A stretch of DNA of 64,000 nucleotides, from the NCBI GenBank assembly GCA_964353555.1, contig CAYGWM010000008.1, positions 1 through 64,000 of the forward strand. The letters are read 5' to 3'. A program made the position numbers and the translations under genes. The DNA is from PR03 sp964353555 (GTDB lineage: Bacteria; Myxococcota_A; UBA9160; PR03). Positions 8,334-15,966 of the stretch are shown here, piece by piece. The notes beneath the pieces are model-generated. The model worked only from the letters and a program-made list of their open reading frames with translations, did no database searches and was not told where the DNA came from. How positions within the stretch are numbered: the first letter of the stretch is position 1; each line of letters opens with the position of its first letter.

Positions 8334-8749
8334 ACGAAAAACGTGATGCGATGTTCTGGTTGCTGCTGACGCTCGCCGTCACGAGCGGGGCAAATGCGCT
8401 CTGGATGCTGGCCAACCCCGAAAGCTGGTACCACGATCTTCCGGCCGCGGTGCCCGACACGGGGCCCTTCAACGCGCATTTCGTGCGCGACATCGGCATT
8501 GCCTTCGTCACCGTGACGCTCGCGTTCGCTTGGGCGGCCTTCGAGCCGCGCTGGCGGATACCGCTCGTGGTGATGGGCACTGTCTTCCTGGCCGGCCACG
8601 CGCTGCTGCATGTCGTCGACACGCTGCGCGGCGAACTCGACGCCGATCACTGGCTGCTCGATTTTCCGGGCGTGTATCTGCCCGCTCTCGTGCTCGCACC
8701 GATCGCGGTCTGGCTGCTGCGTCGCAGCGAGACTGATTCCCGCGCCTGA
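8330..8749 (+). CDS. Small integral membrane protein, unknown function
   Basis: 139 residues with about four hydrophobic helices: FWLLLTLAVTSGANALWML, DIGIAFVTVTLAFAWAAF, IPLVVMGTVFLAGHALLHVV and YLPALVLAPIAVWLL. A histidine pair sits in the third helix (GHALLHVVD). I do not recognise a named family. The start ATG overlaps the stop of the MocR regulator, so it is probably translationally coupled to it and could belong to a pathway that MocR controls. A CMD-family gene follows 24 bp later. Confidence 0.7.
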   Translation: MNEKRDAMFWLLLTLAVTSGANALWMLANPESWYHDLPAAVPDTGPFNAHFVRDIGIAFVTVTLAFAWAAFEPRWRIPLVVMGTVFLAGHALLHVVDTLRGELDADHWLLDFPGVYLPALVLAPIAVWLLRRSETDSRA

Positions 8750-8773
8750 ACGCCCGACCCAGAAGGAGCCCCG

Positions 8774-9331
8774 ATGCGACTCGCACCGATCGACCGTCCC
8801 CCGTCTCTCAAGGCCCGCGTCGCGGCCTTTCTGATGAAGCGCCAGCTCGGCAAGGTGATCACGCCAGCGCGCGTGATCTACAACCGGGTACCGCGGATGT
8901 ACGACGTCGGCTATGCGCTGGTGAAGCTCCAACAGCGCGGTCTGGTGCTGGATCCGACGCTGCGCTTCCTGGTGACCAGCTGGGTCGCGATGCAAAACCG
9001 GTGCACGTTCTGCATCGACATCGCCCGTGCCTCTGCGCTGATGGAGCGGATCGATCTCGAACGCCTCGATGCGTTGCCCGATTGGCGAACGAACCCGCTC
9101 TTCGACGAACGCCAGCGCGCCGCGCTGACCTTCGCGGACGAAGCGAACCGCACCCTCGGCGTTTCGGACGAGACCTTCGAACACGCCCGCAAGCACTTCT
9201 CGGAACGGGAGATCACCGAGATCGTGATCCTGTGCGCCGTCGAGAACTTCTACAACCGGCTCAACATCCCGCTCGAGATCGAGGAAGACGGACTCTGCTC
9301 GATCCAGCAGCGGCGGCGCGCGCAAGCCTGA
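8774..9331 (+). CDS. Carboxymuconolactone decarboxylase/AhpD-family protein
   Basis: 185 residues with the CMD/AhpD helical fold. The redox pair is C77-x2-C80 in NRCTFCIDIA. In AhpD-type proteins the pair is usually followed by a histidine three residues later (CxxCxxxH). Here that position is Ala84, so the proton relay of classical AhpD is incomplete. The later segment RAALTFADEANRTLGVSDETFEHARKHFSEREITEIVILCAVENFYNRL is typical of CMD proteins of 180-200 residues found near regulators. The start ATG follows AGAAGGAG. It probably shares a transcript with the upstream membrane protein. The function is most likely thiol or peroxide redox, and the substrate is unknown. Confidence 0.85.
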   Translation: MRLAPIDRPPSLKARVAAFLMKRQLGKVITPARVIYNRVPRMYDVGYALVKLQQRGLVLDPTLRFLVTSWVAMQNRCTFCIDIARASALMERIDLERLDALPDWRTNPLFDERQRAALTFADEANRTLGVSDETFEHARKHFSEREITEIVILCAVENFYNRLNIPLEIEEDGLCSIQQRRRAQA

Positions 9332-9350
9332 CGCGCGGCGACGCGCGGCC

Positions 9351-9356
9351 TAGAAT
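9351..9356 (+). promoter_or_regulatory. TAGAAT -10 element, possibly giving a leaderless mRNA
   Basis: TAGAAT lies 9 bp before ATG 9366 with no Shine-Dalgarno between them. A transcript starting 6-8 bp after the hexamer would begin at or next to the start codon. The same arrangement occurs at 17458 and, in a looser form (TAGAGT), at 60019. Confidence 0.4.
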
Positions 9357-9365
9357 GCGCGCCCG

Positions 9366-10295
9366 ATGAGCGAGTCGGCCGTCACTGCAGAATCGGAGTT
9401 GGCGACTTATCCGGGCGCGCGGGCGCCGGCGCGGCGGCGCTTCGTCGCTTCCGGCGGCCTTCGGATCGCCGTCCACGAATGGGGCGATGAACAGGCGCCG
9501 CCGCTGCTGCTCGCACACGGCGGCTTCGACTTCTCGCGCACCTACGACGTATTTGCGCCGCTGCTCGCCGCCGGCGGCTTCCGCGTCGTCTCGTGGGATC
9601 AGCGCGGCCACGGCGATTCGGAGCACGCCGCGCTCTATACCTGGGACGCAGACGTGCGTGACGCACTCACCGTGCTCGACACCGTCACCTGCGAACCGAT
9701 CCCGGTGATCGGGCACTCGAAGGGCGGCTCGCTGTTGACGCACCTCGCGGACGCCTGTCCGCACCGCGTCTCGAAACTCGTGAACATCGACGGCCTGCCC
9801 TCGCGCGCGCGACACCCGGACGTCGGCGAGCACGAGCGCTCGCGACTGCTCGCCAAGGAATTGGCAGGCTGGCTCGACCATCGCCGCGGCGTCGCGAACG
9901 CCGAACGCAAGCCCGGCACGATGGACGAACTCGCTCGGCGGCGCGGACGGATGAACCCGCGCCTCTCGCACGAGTGGCTGCTCTATCTCGTCGCAGCGGG
10001 CGCGCAGCTCGACGCCGATGGCTGGCGCTGGAAGCTCGATCCCTCGATGCGCTTTGGCGGCTTCGGTCCCTGGCGCCCGGAGTGGACGCTGCTGCGGCTA
10101 CCCGGCCTACCGGTGCCGATGCTCGGCTTCCTCGCTTCGGCTTCGGAGCCGATGGGCTGGGACACCACCGAGGAGATCCTGCGCCCGTACCTGCCGCCCG
10201 ACGCAGAGATCCACACGCTTCCCGATACCGGTCACTTCATCCACATCGAGCGACCGCGCGAAGTGGTAGAGCGCGTGCTGCGCTTCCTCGCGTGA
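9366..10295 (+). CDS. Alpha/beta hydrolase
   Basis: 309 residues, alpha/beta hydrolase fold. The oxyanion region is LLLAHGGFDFSRTY, the strand-helix VVSWDQRGHGDSE is typical, the nucleophile elbow is G-H-S118-K-G-G, and the catalytic histidine is in LPDTGHFIHIERP near the C-terminus. There is no signal peptide, so it is cytoplasmic. The sequence resembles epoxide-hydrolase and haloalkane-dehalogenase relatives, but the reaction cannot be fixed. The next hydrolase gene starts inside its stop codon (GTGA at 10292-10295), which implies translational coupling of two paralogous-fold enzymes. Confidence 0.88.
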   Translation: MSESAVTAESELATYPGARAPARRRFVASGGLRIAVHEWGDEQAPPLLLAHGGFDFSRTYDVFAPLLAAGGFRVVSWDQRGHGDSEHAALYTWDADVRDALTVLDTVTCEPIPVIGHSKGGSLLTHLADACPHRVSKLVNIDGLPSRARHPDVGEHERSRLLAKELAGWLDHRRGVANAERKPGTMDELARRRGRMNPRLSHEWLLYLVAAGAQLDADGWRWKLDPSMRFGGFGPWRPEWTLLRLPGLPVPMLGFLASASEPMGWDTTEEILRPYLPPDAEIHTLPDTGHFIHIERPREVVERVLRFLA

Positions 10296-10990
10296 TCGTT
10301 CCGTTGCGACACGGCAAGGTGACGCTGGCGCTGCACGGGCTGCGAACTCATGAGGACTCGCCGCTCGGCTCGGCCTCGCTACGCGGGAACCGGAACCCGG
10401 GACGCGCGCTGCTGCTGTTGCATGGACGCGGACTGCGTTCGCCCACGGCAATGCCGAAGCGCGTCGCAGCGTGGCCCGGCCCGATCTGGGCGCTCGACTT
10501 CACCGGACATGGCGCGTCGAGCGTGCCGCGCGGCGGTGGCTACTCGGTCGAGATCCTGATGGCGGATGCCGACGCGGCGCTCGCGCACCTGGGCAACGTG
10601 ACGTTGCTCGGCAACGGCCTCGGCGCGTATGTCGCGTTGCTGCTCGCGGGTGCGCGACCGCAGCAGGTCCGCGGTGCGGTGCTCTGCGATGGCCCCGGCC
10701 TCGCGGGCGGCGGACCGCGCCCGGTGACGCCCGCGGTGGTGGGTCCGGTGGGTGCGCTCGAAGTGGCGCCCGACCCGTTCGCGCTGATCGAACTCGCGCG
10801 CGACGTGCGACCGCCCGACTACGCGACGAGTTTCGTGCGCCAGGCCTGCCAACTCTCGGAACTCGAGCGACCGCTCTCGGTGTGTGCGATCGAGCGGCCC
10901 GACTGGCTCGCGGCGGTCGTCGAGGAGCCCGGCGCTGCGGTGACGACGCTGGCCGAAGCGCTCGCCCACTACGCATGCGTTCCGGCCTAG
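10292..10990 (+). CDS. Alpha/beta hydrolase-fold protein, second of a coupled pair
   Basis: 232 residues from GTG 10292, which overlaps the previous stop. It keeps the fold landmarks: ALLLLHGRGLRSP, IWALDFTGHGAS and a nucleophile-elbow position reading LLGNGLGAYVALLLAG. The usual Ser of G-x-S-x-G is replaced by Asn (G-N-G-L-G), and no clear C-terminal catalytic His is visible. It may therefore be a non-catalytic or altered hydrolase, perhaps working with the active enzyme encoded just upstream. Confidence 0.72.
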   Translation: MIVPLRHGKVTLALHGLRTHEDSPLGSASLRGNRNPGRALLLLHGRGLRSPTAMPKRVAAWPGPIWALDFTGHGASSVPRGGGYSVEILMADADAALAHLGNVTLLGNGLGAYVALLLAGARPQQVRGAVLCDGPGLAGGGPRPVTPAVVGPVGALEVAPDPFALIELARDVRPPDYATSFVRQACQLSELERPLSVCAIERPDWLAAVVEEPGAAVTTLAEALAHYACVPA

Positions 10991-11000
10991 ACGCCAGGCG

Positions 11001-12476
11001 GTGACGGAGCGGACCGCGCGCATCACGGTCGCGCTCGGCTTCCTGGCCTCGCGCGTCGCGTTCCACCTCGCCGGGGTGCGCTTCGATACTTCGCCGCTGC
11101 CGTGGTTCTGGCAGTACCTCGACCCGCCGCTGCTGCGCAGCGATCTCGCGAGCAGCCTCTGGTACCTGCACGCGCAGCCTCCCCTGTTCGATGCGTTCCT
11201 CGGTGTGGGGTTGAAGATCGGAGGCAGCCACGCCGCGCTGGTCTTCCATCTCGCCTATGTCGCGATCGGACTCGGCATTGCGCTGGCATTGAACGATCTG
11301 TTGCGGTGCATCGGTCTCGGACGCCGCGCGGCGATCTTTGTGACGCTTCTCTACGTCGCGAGTCCGACCGCGATACTCTACGAGAAGTGGTTGATGTACA
11401 CGCAGATCGAGACTGGCGCGCTGGTGCTGGCGGCCTGGTCGCTGTATCGGCTCTGCGAGCGCGGCGGGTGGCGCAACGCGGCGCTGTACTTCGGCGGGGT
11501 CGCAGCGCTCGCGTTGACGCGGAGCTTGTTTCATCCGGTTTGGGTCGCCGCGTGTGTGGCGATCGCGTTCTTCGCGACGCGCCCGTTTCGCCGTGAGGTC
11601 GTCGTCGGCGGAGTTTGTGCGCTGGCGCTGGTTGGTGGGCTGTATCTGAAGAATGATCGGCTCTTCGGCGTACCGGCGGCGAGCTCCTGGTTCGGAATGA
11701 ATCTCGCGAACATGGTATTCGACCGCTGGCCTCTCGAAGAGCGGCAGCGGCTCGTGGAACAGGGAGTCGTCTCTGCGCTCGCGCTGGCGGCTCCGTTCTC
11801 GCCACTCGACGTGTACCCGGAGTCGTTCCGCTCGAGCGAAGGTCCCAACGTTCCCGCGCTGCGCAGACCCTTCAAGACGGGCGGCGAGTCCAACTACAAC
11901 CACATCGCGTACATCGCGATCTCGCGGCTCTACCAGCGCGACGCGATGACGCTGATCCGCCGCGATCCCGCGCGCTACGCAGCGGTGGTGGGGAGCGCGT
12001 GGCAGAAATACCTGCTCGCTCCGTCGAACTACGCATTCGTCGAGCCGAATCGCCGCCGCATCCTCGTGTGGAACCGCCTCTACGACATGCTCTACGGCGT
12101 CCCCACCGCGTGGACCGGCGCCCGACCCGGCATCGACGGCCCGCTGGCGCCGCCGTCGCCATGGCGCCTCTGCTGGCTGTGGATTGCGCTCTGCGTCCCG
12201 TCGGTGGGCTTCGCAGGGATCACGGTCGGGCGGGCGCTGCTCCGGGCGCGGCGTCCGGGCGCGGCCGCGGAGTGCGACCCAAAGGCCGCGCGCATCGCCA
12301 CGATCGCTTTCTGCTTGCTGACAGTGGCGTTCGTGAGCGTCGCGGCGAACGCCGTGGAACTCGGCGAGAACAATCGCTTCCGCGTGCCGATCGAGCCGCT
12401 GCTGATGCTGCTCGTCGCGTTCGCCGTGGCAGAACTCGCCGCGCGACGCGGAAAAGGGGTTCCGCCTGCGTCATGA
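11001..12476 (+). CDS. Polytopic membrane protein, glycosyltransferase (GT-C)-like
   Basis: 491 residues with roughly nine to ten hydrophobic helices. The first part has the look of lipid-linked-sugar glycosyltransferases: a short N-terminal helix, an acidic luminal loop with paired carboxylates (RFDTSPLPWFWQYLDPPLL), LHAQPPLFDAF, and a C-terminal ENNRFRVPIEPLLMLLVAF segment near the last helix. This resembles the C-terminal NRFR.P..P motif common in PMT/ArnT-like and wzy-like enzymes. The GTG start at 11001 lies 10 bp after the preceding hydrolase. Acceptor and donor are unknown. It ends shortly before an exported-protein gene. Confidence 0.6.
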   Translation: MTERTARITVALGFLASRVAFHLAGVRFDTSPLPWFWQYLDPPLLRSDLASSLWYLHAQPPLFDAFLGVGLKIGGSHAALVFHLAYVAIGLGIALALNDLLRCIGLGRRAAIFVTLLYVASPTAILYEKWLMYTQIETGALVLAAWSLYRLCERGGWRNAALYFGGVAALALTRSLFHPVWVAACVAIAFFATRPFRREVVVGGVCALALVGGLYLKNDRLFGVPAASSWFGMNLANMVFDRWPLEERQRLVEQGVVSALALAAPFSPLDVYPESFRSSEGPNVPALRRPFKTGGESNYNHIAYIAISRLYQRDAMTLIRRDPARYAAVVGSAWQKYLLAPSNYAFVEPNRRRILVWNRLYDMLYGVPTAWTGARPGIDGPLAPPSPWRLCWLWIALCVPSVGFAGITVGRALLRARRPGAAAECDPKAARIATIAFCLLTVAFVSVAANAVELGENNRFRVPIEPLLMLLVAFAVAELAARRGKGVPPAS

Positions 12477-12517
12477 GCGGGTGTAGAATCTACCGAGTCG
12501 GCAAAGGGAGGTCTGGC

Positions 12518-13087
12518 ATGACGCCCCGGTCGCTTCGTCCCTCGGTCCCCGCACTTTCGCTGCTCGGATTCGTCCTGATCGCGATCGCAGCGCTCAGCGC
12601 AGCGGCCGCCGATCCCGCTGAAGCGGATCCGTTCTCGGGCACCTACGACGTGCGTGGCACGACGGTCGATTCCAGGAGCGGCGACACCCGCCTCATCGAG
12701 GGTCACATCGTGCTGACCCGGAAGAACGGACACTATGCGGCGGTAGCCGAGCTCCAGACGGATTTCCCGACGCACGGCGGCGCATTGCGCACCGATGTAA
12801 TCGGTACCGGGGACGGGAAGCCCAGCGGCGCGGGTCTCGCGGGCTCTGCGAACACCCAGCTCGTCATCCAGACCGTGCCCGGCGTCGACACCGACTTCGC
12901 GTTCATCCCGCGCCAAGTTGGACCGCGCATCGTCTCGACGTGGGTCGCGCATCTCGAAGCCGACGGAACGCTCGTCGTCGAGCTCACGAATCATGCCGCA
13001 AAAGGGGAGGCCTACGCTCCGACCACGACGAAGCTGCGCGGCAAGCGCGTGCCGATGCCGCAGCAGGCTGAAAAACCGAAGCCCTGA
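12518..13087 (+). CDS. Exported hypothetical protein
   Basis: 189 residues from ATG 12518, preceded by AAGGGAGG. A TAGAAT hexamer at 12484-12489 could be the -10 of its own promoter. The N-terminus is a clear Sec signal (PALSLLGFVLIAIAALSAAAA, cleavage probably after the Ala run). The mature part is a single small beta-rich domain (FSGTYDVRGTTVD, GHIVLTRKNGHYAAVAELQT, THGGALRTDVIGTGDG, WVAHLEADGTLVVELTN) ending in a proline/lysine tail. I recognise no family. It is probably periplasmic or extracellular. Confidence 0.7.
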   Translation: MTPRSLRPSVPALSLLGFVLIAIAALSAAAADPAEADPFSGTYDVRGTTVDSRSGDTRLIEGHIVLTRKNGHYAAVAELQTDFPTHGGALRTDVIGTGDGKPSGAGLAGSANTQLVIQTVPGVDTDFAFIPRQVGPRIVSTWVAHLEADGTLVVELTNHAAKGEAYAPTTTKLRGKRVPMPQQAEKPKP

Positions 13088-13296
13088 GCGCCCGCAAGGC
13101 CCGGGAACCGACGCTACGAGAGCCGCAACCGCGCTGCGCGATGATGCGCTTCACGTCCACGATCCGGCGCCGATCGTACCCCGCCGACTGAAAATATGAC
13201 GCCGCAACAACTTGACGCCCGCAATAACTTGACGCCCGGCACCGGTCCACGGTCCACGTTACGCTGCGACGCCGCCAAACCGGGGGGATCGCCGGC
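13088..13296. other. Intergenic region with repeat copy 2
   Basis: 209 bp between the exported protein and the VOC gene. It holds repeat copy 2 at 13205-13243 and otherwise GC-rich sequence. I see no open reading frame of its own and no clear terminator; promoter elements for the VOC gene are not obvious. Confidence 0.6.
13205..13243 (+). repeat. Dispersed intergenic repeat, copy 2
   Basis: 39 bp: a CAACAACTTGACGCCCG half followed by a CAATAACTTGACGCCCGG half ending CACC. The TGAC motifs are 17 bp apart. It is nearly identical to copy 1 and carries the CTTGAC subtype. Confidence 0.88.
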
Positions 13297-14151
13297 ATGA
13301 TCACGCGCATCGATCGGATCGTTCTCGCGGTACCCGACCGCCGTGCCGCGGCGCTGTGCTGGCAGCGGCTCTTCGACGCCGAGATGGTGCGCGAGGACCG
13401 GATTCAGTCGCTCGCCGCACAGCGCTCGGTGTTGCGCGTCGGCGAGAGCGAAGTCGAGCTGATCGAGCCGCACGGCATCGGTCTCACCGCGCAGTTCATC
13501 TCTCGATTCCGCACGCCGATCTTCGCCGTGGGGTTCGCGGTGCGCGATCTCGCCGAAGCACAGGCGAACCTCGACGCGCGCGCGATCCATCACGTTCGCG
13601 AGGGCAATCAGGTGCTGCTCAGCGGCGAGTGGGTCGGCGTGCCGGCGCTGCGCATCGTGCTGACGCAGGACGAGAAGCGCCAGTCGGCGGGCCTGCTGTC
13701 GCGGATCTACGAAGCCACGCTGCTCTATCAACATCATCATCGCGCGGCGCAGCAGCTCGCAACCGTCTTCGAGATGAATCGCAAGAACTTCGTACCGATC
13801 CGATCCGAAGCGTACGGCTACGAAGGCACGCTCGCGTTCCTCGACCCGGATCGGCTCGACCGGATCGAGGTCATCACGCCGTTCGATCGCAGCAAGACGA
13901 TGGGTCGCTTCTTCGCGCGCCAGGGTCCGAGCCTGTACATGGCCTACGCCGAGGCGCGCGATACGGCGGCGCTGCGCGAGCGACTGCTCGAATGCGCGCC
14001 TTCCGCTTGGACCGGAGAACGCACCGGCGCGGCGCCCGACAATCTCTTCGTGCATCCGAAGGCGCTCGGCGGCGCGCTGCTGGGCGTGAGTCGCGAGAGC
14101 GTGGCGTGGACCTGGTCGGGGCACCCCGACCGCGTGCGACCGGCCGCCTGA
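13297..14151 (+). CDS. VOC-superfamily (glyoxalase/dioxygenase-like) protein
   Basis: 284 residues. The N-terminal module (ITRIDRIVLAVPDRRAAALCWQRLFDAEMV ... VLRVGESEVELIEP) is a standard betaalphabetabetabeta VOC unit. A second unit is less clear (TPIFAVGFAVRDLAEAQANLDARAI, later TLAFLDPDRLDRIEVITPF). VOC proteins include glyoxalases, ring-cleaving dioxygenases and epimerases that use a divalent metal. A possible histidine-rich insertion (YQHHHRAAQQL) is visible. No pathway partner is adjacent, so the reaction is not predicted. Confidence 0.75.
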   Translation: MITRIDRIVLAVPDRRAAALCWQRLFDAEMVREDRIQSLAAQRSVLRVGESEVELIEPHGIGLTAQFISRFRTPIFAVGFAVRDLAEAQANLDARAIHHVREGNQVLLSGEWVGVPALRIVLTQDEKRQSAGLLSRIYEATLLYQHHHRAAQQLATVFEMNRKNFVPIRSEAYGYEGTLAFLDPDRLDRIEVITPFDRSKTMGRFFARQGPSLYMAYAEARDTAALRERLLECAPSAWTGERTGAAPDNLFVHPKALGGALLGVSRESVAWTWSGHPDRVRPAA

Positions 14152-14192
14152 GCGCGTTCAAGCAAGACGTGCTCTCGGCCGATCAGGTCGCC

Positions 14193-14432
14193 ATGGCGAC
14201 CTGGCTCCGACAGATGTTCCGTTCCGCCGGCAAGCGCAGCCGCATTCCCGAGTTTCACGACGGCGACGCGGCGAGCGCGCTCCGTACTGCGCTCGCAGAA
14301 GCCGAGGAGTGGGCCGCGCACGCGACCGCCCTCGCCCGCGTGCTGCGCGAGACGAAGGCGGCCGCGCAACGGCTCGAGTACTCGCAAGCCGGGCCGACTC
14401 ACTCGCGCGCCCCGGGCAGAATTCTGCACTAG
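14193..14432 (+). CDS. Small hypothetical protein
   Basis: 79 residues from ATG 14193 (an in-frame GTG at 14169 would add eight). The middle is helical and rich in Ala, Glu and Arg (ALRTALAEAEEWAAHATALARVLRETKAAAQRLE), so a short coiled coil is possible. No homologue is recognised. The stop TAG shares the palindrome CTAG (14429-14432) with the stop of the convergent thioredoxin-like gene. Support is modest: it is in a good frame with sensible composition and otherwise fills an empty 280-bp space. Confidence 0.4.
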   Translation: MATWLRQMFRSAGKRSRIPEFHDGDAASALRTALAEAEEWAAHATALARVLRETKAAAQRLEYSQAGPTHSRAPGRILH

Positions 14433-14791
14433 CTCGGAGCTGTGCCCTCGCCGACGCCGCGTTCGAGCCGCGTGACCAATCGGTCTACACCCGACCCCGC
14501 GAAGCGCTTCACCTGCTGCCCGCTCAGATAGAGCACGTTGGTGGGCAGATCGTGCAGCTCGGCGATCCATGGGTTTGCGCGTTTGAACGATATCAGCCCC
14601 GCCTTGTCGAGCAGTAGCTTGCCGAAGCGAACGTGCCGCCAACGCTCGTCGTGTTCGAGAAACACTTCGAGTTCGGCCGTCCAGGCGGCGCACGCCTCGC
14701 AGTCGCTCTTGCCGAGCATCAGCACGGCGGCAGGGGACGCAACGAAGGCCTGCCAGTTCTGGCCGTCGATCTGCTCGAGTCGACCACTCAT
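14429..14791 (-). CDS. Thioredoxin-like protein (CxxC)
   Basis: 120 residues with a thioredoxin-like beginning: QNWQAFVASPAAVLMLGKSD followed by C31-E-A-C34. The Cys pair sits after the first beta strand as in thioredoxins, though the motif is CEAC rather than CGPC and the C-terminal half is atypical (ANPWIAELHDLPTNVLYLSGQQVKRF, with a cis-Pro candidate in LPTN). The ATG overlaps the peroxiredoxin stop (ATGA), so the two are made together. That context suggests it reduces the peroxiredoxin or shares its redox partner. Confidence 0.72.
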   Translation of the reverse strand: MSGRLEQIDGQNWQAFVASPAAVLMLGKSDCEACAAWTAELEVFLEHDERWRHVRFGKLLLDKAGLISFKRANPWIAELHDLPTNVLYLSGQQVKRFAGSGVDRLVTRLERGVGEGTAPS

Positions 14792-15312
14792 CCCGCGAAC
14801 GAGTCGCCCTTCTTCCAGTCGGCTCCGCACAGGCCACCGCTCTGCAGCGCCTGGACGGTGCGCAGTGTCTCGGAGGGGCTACGGCCCGCGGACAGATCGT
14901 TCACCGCCACGGTACGGACGATGCCCTTGTCGTCGACGACGACCGTCGCGCGGAACGCGATGCCCTGATCTTCCTTGAGGACATGGAAGGTCTTCGACAC
15001 TACGTGGTTCGTGTCGGCGATCACCGGGTGCGTGATCTGCTGCGGGAAGGTCTTGCGATCCGCGAACCACGCCTTGTGGGAGAAGAACGAGTCCGTCGAG
15101 ACGCCGATCACTTCGACCTTATCGTCGCCAAAGTCATCGAGCAGCGACTGGAAACCCTTGATCTCGGTCGGGCACACGAAGGTGAAGTCGAGCGGGTACC
15201 AGTAGAGAACGTGCCACTTCCCCTTGTAGTCCGTGTTCGAGATCGTTTTCTGCTCGCCCTTCACGTAGGCGGTGGCGGTCCATGCGGGCTCCGGCTGGCC
15301 GACCATGGTCAT
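14788..15312 (-). CDS. Typical 2-Cys peroxiredoxin (AhpC/TSA family)
   Basis: Thiol peroxidase that reduces hydrogen peroxide or alkyl hydroperoxides in the cytoplasm. 174 residues with peroxidatic Cys47 in LDFTFVCPTEI, the conserved GVSTDSFFSHKAW segment, PVIADTNHVVSKTF and RATVVVDDKGIVRTV. Resolving Cys162 is in GGLCGADWKKGD. Length and motifs match the AhpC/Prx1 group. It is the first gene of a two-gene minus-strand operon with the thioredoxin-like gene and is divergent from the ZapG-like gene. About 165 bp of intergenic DNA separate them and presumably hold both promoters. Confidence 0.93.
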   Translation of the reverse strand: MTMVGQPEPAWTATAYVKGEQKTISNTDYKGKWHVLYWYPLDFTFVCPTEIKGFQSLLDDFGDDKVEVIGVSTDSFFSHKAWFADRKTFPQQITHPVIADTNHVVSKTFHVLKEDQGIAFRATVVVDDKGIVRTVAVNDLSAGRSPSETLRTVQALQSGGLCGADWKKGDSFAG

Positions 15313-15477
15313 CTGAGATTCCTCCCTGCGAGTAGCGGTGGGTTGGGTCGAAAGCGGGCGGAGGATAGACGCCGATCTGGACGCAGTCTAGATTTCACGT
15401 TGAGAGGAATCGGGTCGCGACGCGGCGACGCGGCGCCTAGACTGCCTTTCCCGTCGGAAAAGAGAGGGAAGTTCACC

Positions 15478-15966
15478 ATGGTGGAGTCGCAAATGCTCTG
15501 GTTGGCCGCAGCAGGAGGCCTTCTCGTCGGGATCCTCGTGGGCGCGCTGTTCGCCCGGTCGGGATCACGCCGCGAAGCGGCGCGCGCGCACGAGCTGGAA
15601 GAGCAGCTACGCAGCGGCGAGGCCGAGCACACGCGCTATCGCGGCCAGGTCTCGGAGCATTTCACCGAGACGTCGCGCCGCCTTCGCGACCTGACGCTCC
15701 AATACAAGTCGGTCTACGAACATCTCGCCGACGGCGCGCGCACGCTGTGCCCGGAAGGCACCATCGAAATCGCGGCGAGCCTGGCCGAAGCCGCGCTGCC
15801 GATCGCCGCGGGCCGCGCGCTGCCGGAAGAATCCGACACGCAGCTCGATCTCGAACTCGACCCGCCTGATCGCTGGGCGGCCGCCGGGGCAGACGAGGAT
15901 GATGACCTCGGTTTGCTGCTCGACGAAGAGGACGCGCTGGCGCCGCCCGATCGGGTCGCTAGCTGA
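15478..15966 (+). CDS. YhcB/ZapG-like (DUF1043) inner-membrane coiled-coil protein
   Basis: 162 residues. One N-terminal transmembrane helix (MLWLAAAGGLLVGILVGALFA) is followed by a basic stop-transfer patch and a short coiled coil (AHELEEQLRSGEAEHTRY). Then comes the family core VSEHFTETSRRLRDLTLQYKSVYEHLADGARTLCPEG, which matches the HFxxTAxLLxxLxxxYRxLYEHLAxGA.xLC pattern of YhcB/ZapG. The acidic tail is longer than usual. In gammaproteobacteria this protein links envelope growth and division. A ribosome site AGAGAGGG precedes ATG 15478. The 3' end overlaps the convergent hydrolase by 8 bp. Confidence 0.75.
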   Translation: MVESQMLWLAAAGGLLVGILVGALFARSGSRREAARAHELEEQLRSGEAEHTRYRGQVSEHFTETSRRLRDLTLQYKSVYEHLADGARTLCPEGTIEIAASLAEAALPIAAGRALPEESDTQLDLELDPPDRWAAAGADEDDDLGLLLDEEDALAPPDRVAS

